From Calothrix sp. PCC 7716 (GTDB lineage Bacteria > Cyanobacteriota > Cyanobacteriia > Cyanobacteriales > Nostocaceae), in the NCBI RefSeq assembly GCF_019977735.1, contig NZ_AP025018.1, positions 3,596,001 to 3,660,000 on the forward strand: 64,000 bases of DNA, written 5' to 3'. Made by a program: the position numbers and the translations under genes. This document shows, one piece after another, positions 8,855 to 18,150 of the stretch (its first letter is position 1; the number at the start of each line of letters is the position of its first letter). Below the pieces are notes generated by a model. That model ran no database searches. It worked only from the letters and a program-made list of their open reading frames with translations, and was not told where the DNA came from.

Positions 8855-8920
8855 AGAAACCGGGCTTCTAACCAAAATTATTGTTTTTATACAAGATATA
8901 AATAAAGAAGCCCGGTTTCT
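8855..8920. repeat. Dispersed inverted-repeat element, copy 2
   Basis: Perfect 15-bp inverted arms AGAAACCGGGCTTCT (8855-8869) and AGAAGCCCGGTTTCT (8906-8920) surround a 36-bp AT-rich spacer that resembles the spacer of the copy at 974-1035. It lies 12 bp downstream of the calpain-like gene and may terminate its transcript. The remaining 8424-8932 gap shows nothing beyond this and the 12-bp array. Confidence 0.82.
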
Positions 8921-8932
8921 GGTAGCGTTACA

Positions 8933-10378
8933 TTATGTGCTAAAGAAGGCGCCATCCCAATAGCTGAAATTGGCTAAGATTTGATTCCAGTTGAGTTGTA
9001 AGATGCTGGGTTTGGATGATGATTCTAATCCCCACGGGTTGAATAAAGTAAATGTTTGTGCTGAAGCATCATAATTTACTAATGCATATGCGTGAAGAGG
9101 AACAATATCTGGCGCCACTCCACTTGACTTAGACCCAAAGCCAATTGATTTACCTATACTAATTGCGTTTGTAAGTGATTCTAGGCTTAAAACATTACTC
9201 ATTGAGACTGTTTGACCTGTAATGTGTGAAAAAGCATCACTGATATAGCCACCCTTACCGATACCCGAATAAGAATTAGTACTGTCTTGATAAATCCATC
9301 CAGATTCGTTCAGTTGTGCATATGCTTTTTCTGCTAGTGCTACCCAGAGTTCATTCGTAGGATTGTTATAGCTACTACCTTTAGAAGCATAAACGAATTT
9401 TCCGGCTAAGTCTGTCGGCAAATATTTATCGACTGTAATGTAGTCTGCGACTTGATTACGGAAGAATTTAACGGTGTAAGTATTGTCCCCGTTATCAATA
9501 AACATGTTCTCAATCGTAGTTGGTGATTGAATTGCTGTTGCTGCAAGTCCGACTAGAAAGAAACAGTCATTTATCAAACCTTGTTTTATGTCTTGATAAT
9601 TTACACCATTCTGAAATAGTACACCGCTTACTTGCTGGTAAGTATATGCACTTGTAGGATAGTCACGTCCAAAAAACCACTTATTCACAAGATTGGATAT
9701 CTGAGTACTACTACTACCCGCAGTCAGATTACCTAATGAATTATTCTGATATCTCTGATTTGCGACATCACCATTGACTACTTTATTCGTTAATACTTGC
9801 ACATATTCTGGTATCCCTAGTCTTGATGCATTACTAACCAAGTTCTGTAAGTCTCTAAATTCAGTGCTATCAACTACACCATTATCTTCAGATGCACGTA
9901 ATATTCTAATTACTTCGCTACGGTCAATTACACCATCGATAGAAAATGATTTTATATCCGCACGCAGTTGTGCATCTTGAAATATCGTATCTAACCAAGA
10001 AGGACTGCTTTGAGTTGGTGGTGGGACTTCTGGAATCAAGTTAGTACTGTATTCGAGATTGTATATGGTAGTCGCGTTTTTGAATCGAAAGATTTTAATG
10101 TAATAATTACCTGCTTCCAACGTTATATTTACAGATTCATCTCGGTTACGTCGGTTGTAAGAACCAGTTAATTCTTGACCGTCGCTGTTCAATACTTGTA
10201 GGTTAGCATTTGAATATAAACCCTTGACTGCAAGATTTAGACTACTACGACCACTGAAATTGAACCGATAATAGTCTTCTGTATTTGCTGCTGATATAGA
10301 ACCTGCGACAATTTGTGTACTTTGATTAATACTCAAATTTTGAATACTTACATTCTGTTCAAATAAATTAACCGACAT
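8933..10378 (-). CDS. Calpain-like (C2) cysteine peptidase with N-terminal PPC domain
   Basis: A 481-residue protein when started at MSVNLFEQNV (the frame stays open to 10417). Residues about 12-112 form a PPC-type beta-sandwich (TEDYYRFNFSGRSSLNLAV, LEAGNYYIKIFR). Residues about 140-190 contain two Asp-rich helical segments (DGVIDRSEV, DNGVVDSTEF) that look EF-hand-like. The rest is a calpain protease core with Cys272 in INDCFFLVG, His429 in LHAYALVNY and Asn447 in FNPWG. There is no Sec signal. Calpain folds need calcium in many family members, which would fit an enzyme activated after export. It faces the same way as both subtilase genes beside the secretion genes. Confidence 0.86.
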   Translation of the reverse strand: MSVNLFEQNVSIQNLSINQSTQIVAGSISAANTEDYYRFNFSGRSSLNLAVKGLYSNANLQVLNSDGQELTGSYNRRNRDESVNITLEAGNYYIKIFRFKNATTIYNLEYSTNLIPEVPPPTQSSPSWLDTIFQDAQLRADIKSFSIDGVIDRSEVIRILRASEDNGVVDSTEFRDLQNLVSNASRLGIPEYVQVLTNKVVNGDVANQRYQNNSLGNLTAGSSSTQISNLVNKWFFGRDYPTSAYTYQQVSGVLFQNGVNYQDIKQGLINDCFFLVGLAATAIQSPTTIENMFIDNGDNTYTVKFFRNQVADYITVDKYLPTDLAGKFVYASKGSSYNNPTNELWVALAEKAYAQLNESGWIYQDSTNSYSGIGKGGYISDAFSHITGQTVSMSNVLSLESLTNAISIGKSIGFGSKSSGVAPDIVPLHAYALVNYDASAQTFTLFNPWGLESSSKPSILQLNWNQILANFSYWDGAFFST

Positions 10379-10676
10379 AACTACTCTTGCTTTATAAATT
10401 ATATGAATTAAGCACAAAGCACCCTATGCCCCTTGTAATAAAAGGGACTTGCTAGTCAGCCACCACTTTCTTTATTAAATTGTTGAATTTCTATATTGCT
10501 GCTTAAAGTTATCAAACAGCCACGCGAAATATACGTGATAAAATTTACTAATACGCTAAGTATTTATCAGGTCAAAAGCAATTATGTAAAAATATTTTAT
10601 ACTGAAAGAAAAAGTATTAAATTCTACTCTTTTTTTATAACATACGGATAATGAGTGTGACAGTATGTTAACTGAC
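10379..10676. other. Intergenic region upstream of the calpain-like gene
   Basis: AT-rich, about 300 bp. No ORF or clear RNA was seen. It should contain the promoter of the calpain-like gene (minus strand), with a possible Shine-Dalgarno-like GCAAGAG just before the ATG. Confidence 0.4.
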
Positions 10677-10716
10677 AAAAAAACTCCTCTTCATAAGCTT
10701 TTTATAAAGAGGAGTA
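10677..10716 (-). terminator. Rho-independent terminator of the PPC-subtilase gene
   Basis: On the minus strand ACTCCTCTTTATAA pairs with TTATGAAGAGGAGT around a short AAAGC loop and is followed by a run of seven T. It lies about 40 bp after the stop codon of the 630-residue subtilase. Confidence 0.85.
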
Positions 10717-10754
10717 GCAGACATTACATGTAACGTCTTTACTGATTATTATTT

Positions 10755-12647
10755 TTAAGCTCGTGCCATTGCTACAACAGCGCGCACCGCAGCATCAGCG
10801 TTGACGAAACCGTGACCGTAATATTGGTCATAACCTGCGGCGCCTAAATCAACAGCAGTTTGTGCAAGAATTTCTTTAACTTGTCCAGCAGTAAGAGTTG
10901 GATTTAAGCTCCACACAAGCGAAGCTATACCCGAAACAATAGGTGTAGATGCGGAAGTACCATTAAATTTGTCGTTATAGCCAAAGCTAAATGCACCGTT
11001 TGAATTTTGAGTTGCGCTAGCTGCTGGATATTCTGTTAATGCCATTAAAGTTAGTGGCTTTTTACCAGCTAAGAAAGTTGTATTATCAACATAACTACTA
11101 CGCCACCATTCTGGGTAAGGAGATTGTGGCTGCCCAGTTGCTGTCAGTTCGGGATTGTTTTGACTATAATCAACCCTAGTTCCAGGTGTTTTTGCATAGC
11201 CATAGTCATCTACATTACCCCACGATGAACCAACAGTAATAAAGTTGGGATTTGTTTCAGCCAAGGCGCCAAGGGATGAGATAGTACCGCTATTACCAGC
11301 TGCCGCAACAAACAAAACTTTATTTGAGTTTTGAGCAACTAAATTTATAAACGCCTGCGTATCTCCACCCGATAAACTCAAGTTAACAATTAGGTTCTGA
11401 CCGTTTAAGGTTGCTTGGTCGATGAGTAATTGTGTGGCAGTTGCCAAATCTTTGTCATCGGCATTTCCACCTAACACGTCAATATGTTTGACTCTTGAAG
11501 CCCAATTTATTCCTGCTGTGCCTACACCGTTATTTGTGGCGCCTGCAATTACACTTTGTACTTTAGTACCGTGGAAATCAGTACCTGACTCATCTATGTA
11601 GTTAGTACCTGAAAAAATTGTGCTTCTCAAATCTGGATGAATATTACCACTGGCATCTACACCCAACCCTGAATCTTCAATTCCAATTAGTACACTGTCA
11701 TTGCCAGTCGTAAACCGCCAAGCATTAGGAATTCCGCTTGTGAACAAGTTGACTTGCTCGTTGAACTTTGGGTCATTAGTTACAATGGTTCCCTTAAAGC
11801 CAGCAGCAGCACCAGGAACTACAGAAGCCAAGTCAAAGGTTTGGTCGCTAAATTCAAGTTGTTCGATACCCTCAAACAAAATTTTATAACCTGTGTAGGC
11901 GCCAGCATTAATTGTAATAGCATCAAAAAGACGATTACCATTACCAGGATTTCCAACTACACCACCTGCTGTTGAAGTTGCCCAGTTATAACTAACTTGC
12001 CCCGAACTAATGCCAGCAGTTTTAAAGTCGAGTGTGTCGCGCTTACCTAATCCAAAGTCAATATTACCGTTTCCAGACACGTATGTAATTTGACTGCTTC
12101 CGTTATAAGTGAAAGTCTCTGCACTCAATCTTCCTACTTTCCAAGAAGTAGTAGGAGTTGCAGGCGCCACACTTTGTTGACTAGGTAGTGCATTTAAACT
12201 AGAGTTAGTGGCATTTACACTACTTGATAAAGGAACATCACTTATCTGAGATGATATTGGTGGTAAAGCATCACTCTCAGGAGTTGCTGACACTGACAAG
12301 TTGTAAAAGCTGTCGGTATTACTGTTACTATAAACTCGGATGTAATAGGTGCCAGTATCAAGGTTTGCATCAATAAACTCTCTTCGACGGGCAGGTGAAC
12401 GTGAAAAAGCAATTACTTCGCTGGATTCTACCAACCCATTATTGTTGCTGTCTTTTATTAGTTCAACATTTAAGTCACCCCGAAAGCGATTGAGCGATAA
12501 GTAAAAACTACTACGTCCCTGTAACCCAAATTTGTAGAAATCGCTTGATTGCGATAAATTAATTGTATCAGTGAATACTTGTACATTGCTAGAAACTTTT
12601 ATATCTAGTGCTGTACTTAACAAAGTACCGGGAACGTCAGCAGGCAT
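10755..12647 (-). CDS. S8 family serine peptidase with N-terminal PPC-like domain
   Basis: A 630-residue subtilase. Residues about 15-120 are a PPC-like beta-sandwich (SSDFYKFGLQGRSSFYLSL, TGTYYIRVYSN) with an inserted Asp/Asn-rich loop that may bind calcium. Residues about 170-275 resemble a type I export substrate module (RDTLDFKTA and GIEQLEFSDQTFDL). The protease domain carries Asp325 (GIEDSGLG), His359 (TDFHGTKV), Asn452 (AAAGNSG) and Ser565 (NGTSASTPIVSG). The N-terminus MPADVPGTLL has no signal peptide, so type I rather than Sec export is likely. The usual GTH motif of the His region is GTK here, a modest variation. Confidence 0.9.
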   Translation of the reverse strand: MPADVPGTLLSTALDIKVSSNVQVFTDTINLSQSSDFYKFGLQGRSSFYLSLNRFRGDLNVELIKDSNNNGLVESSEVIAFSRSPARRREFIDANLDTGTYYIRVYSNSNTDSFYNLSVSATPESDALPPISSQISDVPLSSSVNATNSSLNALPSQQSVAPATPTTSWKVGRLSAETFTYNGSSQITYVSGNGNIDFGLGKRDTLDFKTAGISSGQVSYNWATSTAGGVVGNPGNGNRLFDAITINAGAYTGYKILFEGIEQLEFSDQTFDLASVVPGAAAGFKGTIVTNDPKFNEQVNLFTSGIPNAWRFTTGNDSVLIGIEDSGLGVDASGNIHPDLRSTIFSGTNYIDESGTDFHGTKVQSVIAGATNNGVGTAGINWASRVKHIDVLGGNADDKDLATATQLLIDQATLNGQNLIVNLSLSGGDTQAFINLVAQNSNKVLFVAAAGNSGTISSLGALAETNPNFITVGSSWGNVDDYGYAKTPGTRVDYSQNNPELTATGQPQSPYPEWWRSSYVDNTTFLAGKKPLTLMALTEYPAASATQNSNGAFSFGYNDKFNGTSASTPIVSGIASLVWSLNPTLTAGQVKEILAQTAVDLGAAGYDQYYGHGFVNADAAVRAVVAMARA

Positions 12648-12904
12648 ATGTTAGTTTATTTTCAGGAGAGATACAAATACTATCAAAATCGATATTCGCT
12701 TGCTTTGGCGGCAAAAAAATTTAATAGTGATTAAATTTACAAAAAAAACATCATATTTTTACTGAGCCTTCACGTATAGTTTAAATACAGCATTTTAAAT
12801 TTTGTCGGTTCAATAACATTGTAAGTGATATTACTTAGAAAAAAAATTATCTATAAGTGGGCTTTGTTCATTAAAATTTTAATATTCCGAACTCACCGAA
12901 TCAA

Positions 12905-13693
12905 ATGCTATCTTCAATTAACGATTTCAATCCTTGGGTTGTAGCTATCGGACTCAATACAGCTTTACTCGCTGTCGCATGGCTTTTGCCAAAAAAACTG
13001 CTGACTGTTGCTGGATACCTTAACGCTTGGTTACTAGGTGTCTTAATTTGGGGAACTCTTGGTTTCTCCGGTTATGTAGTAGTAATGTTCTACTTCTTAG
13101 TTGGTTCTTTTGTTACAAAAGTTGGTTATTCCCAGAAGGAAGCGGAGGGTATCGCAGAAAAACGTTCGGGGGCAAGAGGTCCAGAAAACGTTTGGGGTTC
13201 AGCATTGACTGCTACATTATGCGCGCTTGGCGCCGTATTCACATTAAATTCACTTTCATCAAATTCACAATTCGATAATCTTCACCCGCTGTTTGTGTTA
13301 GGTTACGTCGCCAGTTTCAGCACTAAGCTTTCAGACACCTGTGCTAGCGAAATAGGTAAAGCATATGGGCAGCGAACATTTCTAATAACAACCCTACAAC
13401 CTGTAGCACGGGGAACAGAAGGCGCCGTCAGTTTAGAAGGTACTGTTGCTGGAGCAGTTGCTTCTTTGGCACAAGCGTTAATAGGACTAGCTGTTGGATT
13501 GATTAATGGTTTTGATGTATTGTGGTGTGTTCTCGCTGCCTTTATTGCTACTAATATTGAAAGTGTAATTGGGGCAACGCTGCAATCGAGGTACACATGG
13601 CTGACAAATGAATTGGTAAATATTTTAAATACATTGATAGGCGCCGCTGTCGCAATGCTGTTATCGGTGTTGTGGCTCTATTTCACACGCTAA
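12905..13693 (+). CDS. DUF92/TIGR00297 membrane protein (VTE6-like)
   Basis: A 262-residue polytopic membrane protein with about six to seven hydrophobic segments (WVVAIGLNTALLAVAWLL, GLAVGLINGFDVLWCVLAAF and a C-terminal VAMLLSVLWLYF). The conserved polar motifs are REKRSGARGPENVWGSA-like (KRSGARGPENVWGSA) and SFSTKLSDTCASEIGKAYG, typical of the DUF92 family. In plants the VTE6 member phosphorylates phytyl phosphate to recycle phytol from chlorophyll for tocopherol synthesis, and cyanobacterial members are assumed to do the same. That role is family-level inference. It is a single gene; the roughly 290 bp downstream show no feature I can name. Confidence 0.85.
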   Translation: MLSSINDFNPWVVAIGLNTALLAVAWLLPKKLLTVAGYLNAWLLGVLIWGTLGFSGYVVVMFYFLVGSFVTKVGYSQKEAEGIAEKRSGARGPENVWGSALTATLCALGAVFTLNSLSSNSQFDNLHPLFVLGYVASFSTKLSDTCASEIGKAYGQRTFLITTLQPVARGTEGAVSLEGTVAGAVASLAQALIGLAVGLINGFDVLWCVLAAFIATNIESVIGATLQSRYTWLTNELVNILNTLIGAAVAMLLSVLWLYFTR

Positions 13694-13985
13694 TATACAG
13701 TTCACAAGTACTATATTGGAAAAATCAAGTTAATTTTTTTGCAATTTCTTGACTAATATACGATGTAGATATTACTTACACAGCCAGCAGTTCGCTTGAC
13801 TTTGAGCAAGCGTACAGTTGCTGATTTAGGCTATTCTTGCTTACGATTGAAGTGCGCTGTTTTTATAACAGAGCGTTTAAAGTATAGAACGGGCTAAGGT
13901 TGTAGCTTCACGCGCTTCCGTTAACTCCTATTTTTGCTCAAAAACAATAGTATAATTTTTGGACGTATAAATTAATACGTATTTT

Positions 13986-14750
13986 ATGTCAATGGAATCT
14001 CTTTCATTTATAACCGTCGATGAACAATCAATTTCTGTGGCACAGGCAGTAAAATACCTGCAAGCGTCAGGAAAATTGGGACAGTTCATAGGTGATATTC
14101 TTCGTCAATACGTGATTGACGAGGAAATTGCCACCCGTGCTGATGTTGTCATCAGTCCAGCATTAACAGAGCAAGCAATAATCGATTTTCGTTTAAAAAA
14201 CCAGCTTACAGACTCGCAGCGTTTCAACGACTGGTTGAAAAGTAACGGCACTAATTACGAGACTTTTCACTCGTCGGTTGCATCTAGCTTTAAATTAGAG
14301 AAACTTAAAGCCGCAATTTCCGACCCCAAACTTCAAGAATATTTTATTGAACGTAAGATTTTTCTCGATAGAGTAGTGTTATCCCGAATTATCGTTGATA
14401 ATCATGAACTCGCGGAGGAACTACACGCACAAGTTGAAGAAGGCGCCAGTTTTGAGCAAATTGCGCGTGAATATTCCCTCGCAGATGACAAGGTTGTAAA
14501 CGGCATGATGGGGCCAGTAAGCCGGGGAACGTTACCGGATATACTAAGAGCGGCAGTCGATGTAGCTTCTACAGGTACAGTAATTGGACCTTTGGAATTA
14601 GAAGGGCGTTTTGGGTTATTCCGTGTGGAACAATTCTTAACAGCATCCCTAGATGATACTCAACTAAAGCAGACACTACAAAACGAGTTGTTTGAGAAAT
14701 GGCTAGCAGAGAAAATTCAAAAGCTTACAGTCAGACTGCAAGTGGGCTAA
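13986..14750 (+). CDS. Parvulin-type peptidylprolyl isomerase
   Basis: A 254-residue PpiC/SurA-like protein. The N-terminal half (about 1-120) is helical and SurA-like (VKYLQASGKLGQFIGDILRQY, LTDSQRFNDWLKSNG). Residues about 125-235 form the parvulin domain (VLSRIIVDNHELAEELHAQ, GASFEQIAREYSLADD, GPVSRGTLPDILR, GPLELEGRFGLFRVEQ). There is no signal peptide, so it is probably cytoplasmic and may keep substrates unfolded for export. Its last 52 bases overlap the start of the ABC exporter gene, indicating translational coupling. Pairing of such an isomerase with a C39-type ABC exporter is a recurrent arrangement in filamentous cyanobacteria. Confidence 0.88.
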   Translation: MSMESLSFITVDEQSISVAQAVKYLQASGKLGQFIGDILRQYVIDEEIATRADVVISPALTEQAIIDFRLKNQLTDSQRFNDWLKSNGTNYETFHSSVASSFKLEKLKAAISDPKLQEYFIERKIFLDRVVLSRIIVDNHELAEELHAQVEEGASFEQIAREYSLADDKVVNGMMGPVSRGTLPDILRAAVDVASTGTVIGPLELEGRFGLFRVEQFLTASLDDTQLKQTLQNELFEKWLAEKIQKLTVRLQVG

Positions 14751-17470
14751 GTACCACGGATAAAGACTTGCACTCCGAAGTGCTAGCATCTTTACCTTGG
14801 CAGGAAGCACCGTTTTGCTGGTTAACACCTGATAATAAAAGCGTATTAAAAAATACTGCTGAAGTATCGCGCTATGGGTTAGGTGAAAAAATTTGGTCTA
14901 GAACGAACCCTGGCTTACATTATTTTATTGTTGCAGGTAAAGTTAGGCTGCGCGAGGAAGAAACAAGCAAACCATTGGCAACAATGGAAGCTGGTGATTG
15001 GTTTGGGGACTTATTACTGTGTGCGGTTGACTGTAAAGCTGTAGCTGCTAGCAAAGAAGTAATAGTAGTTTGCTGGGGTGTTGAAGTTTGGCAGAAGTTA
15101 TCTAGCCCAGAAATTAATGCTTTTTGGGAAGGTTCAACATCTGAAGAAGGTTCTAATGGTAATAGTAATGTTAGCATCACTACTTACTCACCACCTCGCC
15201 AAGATGAAAATAGATTTGAGCAAGTTGAATATAACCCGCAACCGCCACTAGATACACAGCGAGAAGATTCTGTACCGCAAACCCGAACACAACAGTCTCA
15301 ATTTCAACGCGAACTGCTTGCAACTGCATCATCTCACTCATCGTCTGGCTACCCATTTGTGGCAAGTCACAATACAGGAGCAGCATGTTTGACGATGGCA
15401 GCTATTCAGCTAAAGAACCCGGTGCAGCTTGAATGGGTACAGCGTCAACTTCGAGGACAAAAACCAAAAAATTTGGTTGAAGCAGCAGAAAAACTAGGAT
15501 TTATTTTACGACGAGTACAGGTAACTTGGGCAGACCTGAGACAATTATCTTTCCCTGCTTTAATGCGTTTGAACACAGGTCAAACAAAAGAAGGCGCCTG
15601 GGTTGTTGCTTATGCAATGAAGGGAGATAGACTCATTGTTGCTAACCCTCTTAACCAAGAAGGTAAAACTGAAAGCTTACCGCAACAAATGGTCGTCGAA
15701 GCTTGGGATGGTAATCTTTGGCAAACTGAAGTAGTTAACAAGCAAGAGAAATTTAACCTCAGTTGGTTTTTGCCGGCAGTAATGCGGTACCGAGGTTTAT
15801 TAACTGAGGTATTGTTAGCTTCTTTTACATTACAGTTACTTGGACTTACGACACCTTTAATTACCCAAGTCGTTATTGACAAGGTGATGGTGCAAGAGAG
15901 TCTACCGACTCTTGATGTTATGGCAATAGCTTTATTGTCTGTAGCATTATTTGAAGCATTACTCGGTGTACTTCGTTTATTTATCTTTACCCATACTGCA
16001 CGGCGCCTCGATTTAAGTTTATCAGCGCAGTTGTTCCGGCACTTAATGCGGCTACCTCTAGCGTATTTTGAATCACGTCGGGTTGGAGATACCGTAGCGC
16101 GCGTACAAGAACTCGAACAAATTCGTCAATTTTTAACAGGTACAGCATTAACTGTTGTACTAGACAGTATTTTTGCTGTTGTATATTTGGCGTTGATGTT
16201 TTATTACAGCATTCCTTTAACCTTTGCTGGGTTAGCGGTGCTACCATTATTCGCCACACTGACGCTAGTTGCTACACCAATATTACGTAACTGGCTCAAC
16301 GAAACCTTTAACCGCAGTGCAGACAGCCAATCATTCTTAGTAGAAACGGTTACAGGTATTCACTCAGTCAAAGCACATGCTGCTGAACCAGTAGCACGCG
16401 ACCGTTGGGAAGGATTATTTGCTCGGTTTATTCGCACAGGTTTTAAAGCTTCCACCACTCAAAATATAAGTAGCAACATCGGTGACTTTTTAACGAACCT
16501 ATCTAGCTTACTAATTTTGTGGTTCGGCGCCAAATTAGTTATCGAGCAGAAATTAACCATCGGTCAACTAGTCGCGTTTCAGATGCTATCTGGACGTGTA
16601 ACAGGCCCTCTACTACGTTTAGTACAACTTTGGCAAAACCTGCAACAAGTACTACTATCAGTAGATAGAATAGGCGATATATTAAACGTGGCGCCAGAAG
16701 CAGAACCAGGAACAGGCTTAGTATTACCCCCACTCAAAGGTGAAGTTTCGTTTGAACAAGTATTTTTCCGCTATAAAGAAGGAACCGAACCAGTACTGCG
16801 GGGAATATCCTTCGACGTAGAACCAGGGCAATTTATCGGTATAGTAGGGCGAAGTGGTTCTGGAAAGAGTACGCTTTCCAAATTATTACAGCGACTATAT
16901 ACAATCGAATCGGGTCGTATTTTAATCGATGGGTTTGATATAAAGAGCGTAGACCTAGCGTCACTGCGGCAACAAATAGCTGTTGTTCTCCAAGAAGACT
17001 TTCTATTTAATGCTTCCATCTTGGAAAACATCACTTTAGGAAACCCAGATATTTCAGCCGAACAAGTAGTGGAAGCAGCGCGTCTTGCCGTCGCTCACGA
17101 TTTTATCAGTCAACTACCCCACGGTTACGAAACAAACGCAGGTGAAAGAGGAACTGCATTATCGGGAGGTCAACGTCAGCGTATAGCTTTAGCAAGACTA
17201 TTTTTATCACAGGCGCCGATACTAATACTAGACGAAGCAACAAGCGCACTCGACGCAGAAACCGAACAACAAGTACTGCAAAACCTCCAAAAAGTATCAC
17301 AAAACCGCACGGTATTTATTATCGCTCACCGCTTCGCCCCATTAAAACGCGCCAACCAAATATTAGTAATGGAACGCGGAGTAATAGCAGAACGCGGAAC
17401 ACACGAAGGACTACTACGCGACAAAGGACTATATTGGTCACTCTATCAGCGTCAACAAGCCAATGTGTAA
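14699..17470 (+). CDS. Type I secretion ABC exporter with cNMP-like and degenerate C39 domains (HetC-like layout)
   Basis: A 923-residue exporter. Residues about 50-140 look like a cyclic-nucleotide-binding fold (LHYFIVAGKVRLREEE, MEAGDWFGDLLL). Residues about 215-335 are a C39 peptidase-like domain that keeps a Cys at 230 (GAACLTMAAI) but has GAWVVAY where the catalytic His is expected and ANP for the usual ADP. It is therefore probably a non-cleaving substrate-docking domain as in HlyB. A six-helix transmembrane block follows (about 360-640), then the ATPase with Walker A GRSGSGKST (near residue 720), LSGGQRQRIALARL, DEATSALD and a switch His in IIAHRFAPL. The domain order recalls HetC of Anabaena. 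The start overlaps the isomerase gene; a TTG at 14768 is an alternative start. Confidence 0.92.
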   Translation: MASRENSKAYSQTASGLSTTDKDLHSEVLASLPWQEAPFCWLTPDNKSVLKNTAEVSRYGLGEKIWSRTNPGLHYFIVAGKVRLREEETSKPLATMEAGDWFGDLLLCAVDCKAVAASKEVIVVCWGVEVWQKLSSPEINAFWEGSTSEEGSNGNSNVSITTYSPPRQDENRFEQVEYNPQPPLDTQREDSVPQTRTQQSQFQRELLATASSHSSSGYPFVASHNTGAACLTMAAIQLKNPVQLEWVQRQLRGQKPKNLVEAAEKLGFILRRVQVTWADLRQLSFPALMRLNTGQTKEGAWVVAYAMKGDRLIVANPLNQEGKTESLPQQMVVEAWDGNLWQTEVVNKQEKFNLSWFLPAVMRYRGLLTEVLLASFTLQLLGLTTPLITQVVIDKVMVQESLPTLDVMAIALLSVALFEALLGVLRLFIFTHTARRLDLSLSAQLFRHLMRLPLAYFESRRVGDTVARVQELEQIRQFLTGTALTVVLDSIFAVVYLALMFYYSIPLTFAGLAVLPLFATLTLVATPILRNWLNETFNRSADSQSFLVETVTGIHSVKAHAAEPVARDRWEGLFARFIRTGFKASTTQNISSNIGDFLTNLSSLLILWFGAKLVIEQKLTIGQLVAFQMLSGRVTGPLLRLVQLWQNLQQVLLSVDRIGDILNVAPEAEPGTGLVLPPLKGEVSFEQVFFRYKEGTEPVLRGISFDVEPGQFIGIVGRSGSGKSTLSKLLQRLYTIESGRILIDGFDIKSVDLASLRQQIAVVLQEDFLFNASILENITLGNPDISAEQVVEAARLAVAHDFISQLPHGYETNAGERGTALSGGQRQRIALARLFLSQAPILILDEATSALDAETEQQVLQNLQKVSQNRTVFIIAHRFAPLKRANQILVMERGVIAERGTHEGLLRDKGLYWSLYQRQQANV

Positions 17471-17478
17471 AAGTGGAA

Positions 17479-17555
17479 AGTGCTGAGTGCTGAGTGCTGA
17501 GTGCTGAGTGTTGAGTGCTGAGTGTTGAGTGCTGAGTGTTGAGTGCTGAGTGCTG
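17479..17555. repeat. Heptanucleotide tandem array AGTGCTG x11
   Basis: Eleven contiguous copies of AGTGCTG, three of them AGTGTTG, start 9 bp after the exporter stop codon. The reverse-complement heptamer CAGCACT recurs at 57179-57208, so the unit is a dispersed short tandem repeat of the kind common in heterocystous cyanobacteria. Confidence 0.92.
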
Positions 17556-17571
17556 AGTAAACTTCATGTCT

Positions 17572-17599
17572 TGTGGAATGGGCATCCCTGCCCGTTCCA
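17572..17599. repeat. Type A hairpin (TGGAAYGGGCATCCYTGCCCGTTCCA)
   Basis: GGAATGGGCATCCCTGCCCG and flanks form a strong stem. Relatives are at 8591, 26986, 29470, 30019, 34308, 36097, 37768, 43936, 44571, 55449, 57895 and 57941. Here it lies between convergent genes. Confidence 0.88.
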
Positions 17600-17609
17600 G
17601 TATTAAAAT

Positions 17610-18150
17610 CTAAAATGATTCAGCTTTGCAAGAAAGTCTTAATGCTTGCCAAGTCCGCGCATTTACAACACCAGTTGCAGGTAAATCTTGCTGCTGTTGA
17701 AAACTAATCACCGCGAGTTTGCTAGCTTCTCCAAAGTAACCTGAAGGACGAATTTTGAGATAGCCTAAATCGTATAAACGCTGCTGTAAGTCTCGTACAT
17801 CTTCACCCTCAGAACCTGGTTTTAAAGTAGGTCGATCACAATCCTGTGGAGACTGTGGAGGTACAATAACCGAAACTCTCTCAATAGCGTTCCAAGTTTG
17901 AGCATCCACTATTCCAGTGGGGAAAATATCTCTATCATGCTGAAATCGCTTAACAGCATTTTCAGTATCAGAACCAAAAAAGCCCGTTATTCTTTGTTTA
18001 AAATAACCCCATTGCCACAAGCGATATTGCAAATATTCGACTTCTTGACCTTTATTATTACGACGCAGGGTTGCATATCGATGCCCACTTTTGCGTTGTT
18101 TTGTTTGTGCTGTTGTTGCTGTTTCTAACGCGAACGTTTTAGTTGCAATT
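17610..18150 (-). pseudogene. Peptidoglycan-binding protein, 3' part, split by IS insertion
   Basis: Reading from the IS boundary, the fragment begins IATKTFALETATTAQ and carries two PG_binding_1 repeats (YATLRRNNKGQEVEYLQYRL...GIVDAQTWNAI and PTLKPGSEGEDVRDLQQRL...GVVNARTWQAL). Each is a three-helix domain of about 60 residues that binds cell-wall glycan or peptide. The 5' part, with a hydrophobic signal-like segment, lies beyond the element at 20401-20648. Joining base 20401 to base 18150 restores one frame of about 233-262 residues. In the present state the fragment has only an artificial start inside the IS end, so it is likely not exported even if expressed. Confidence 0.9.
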
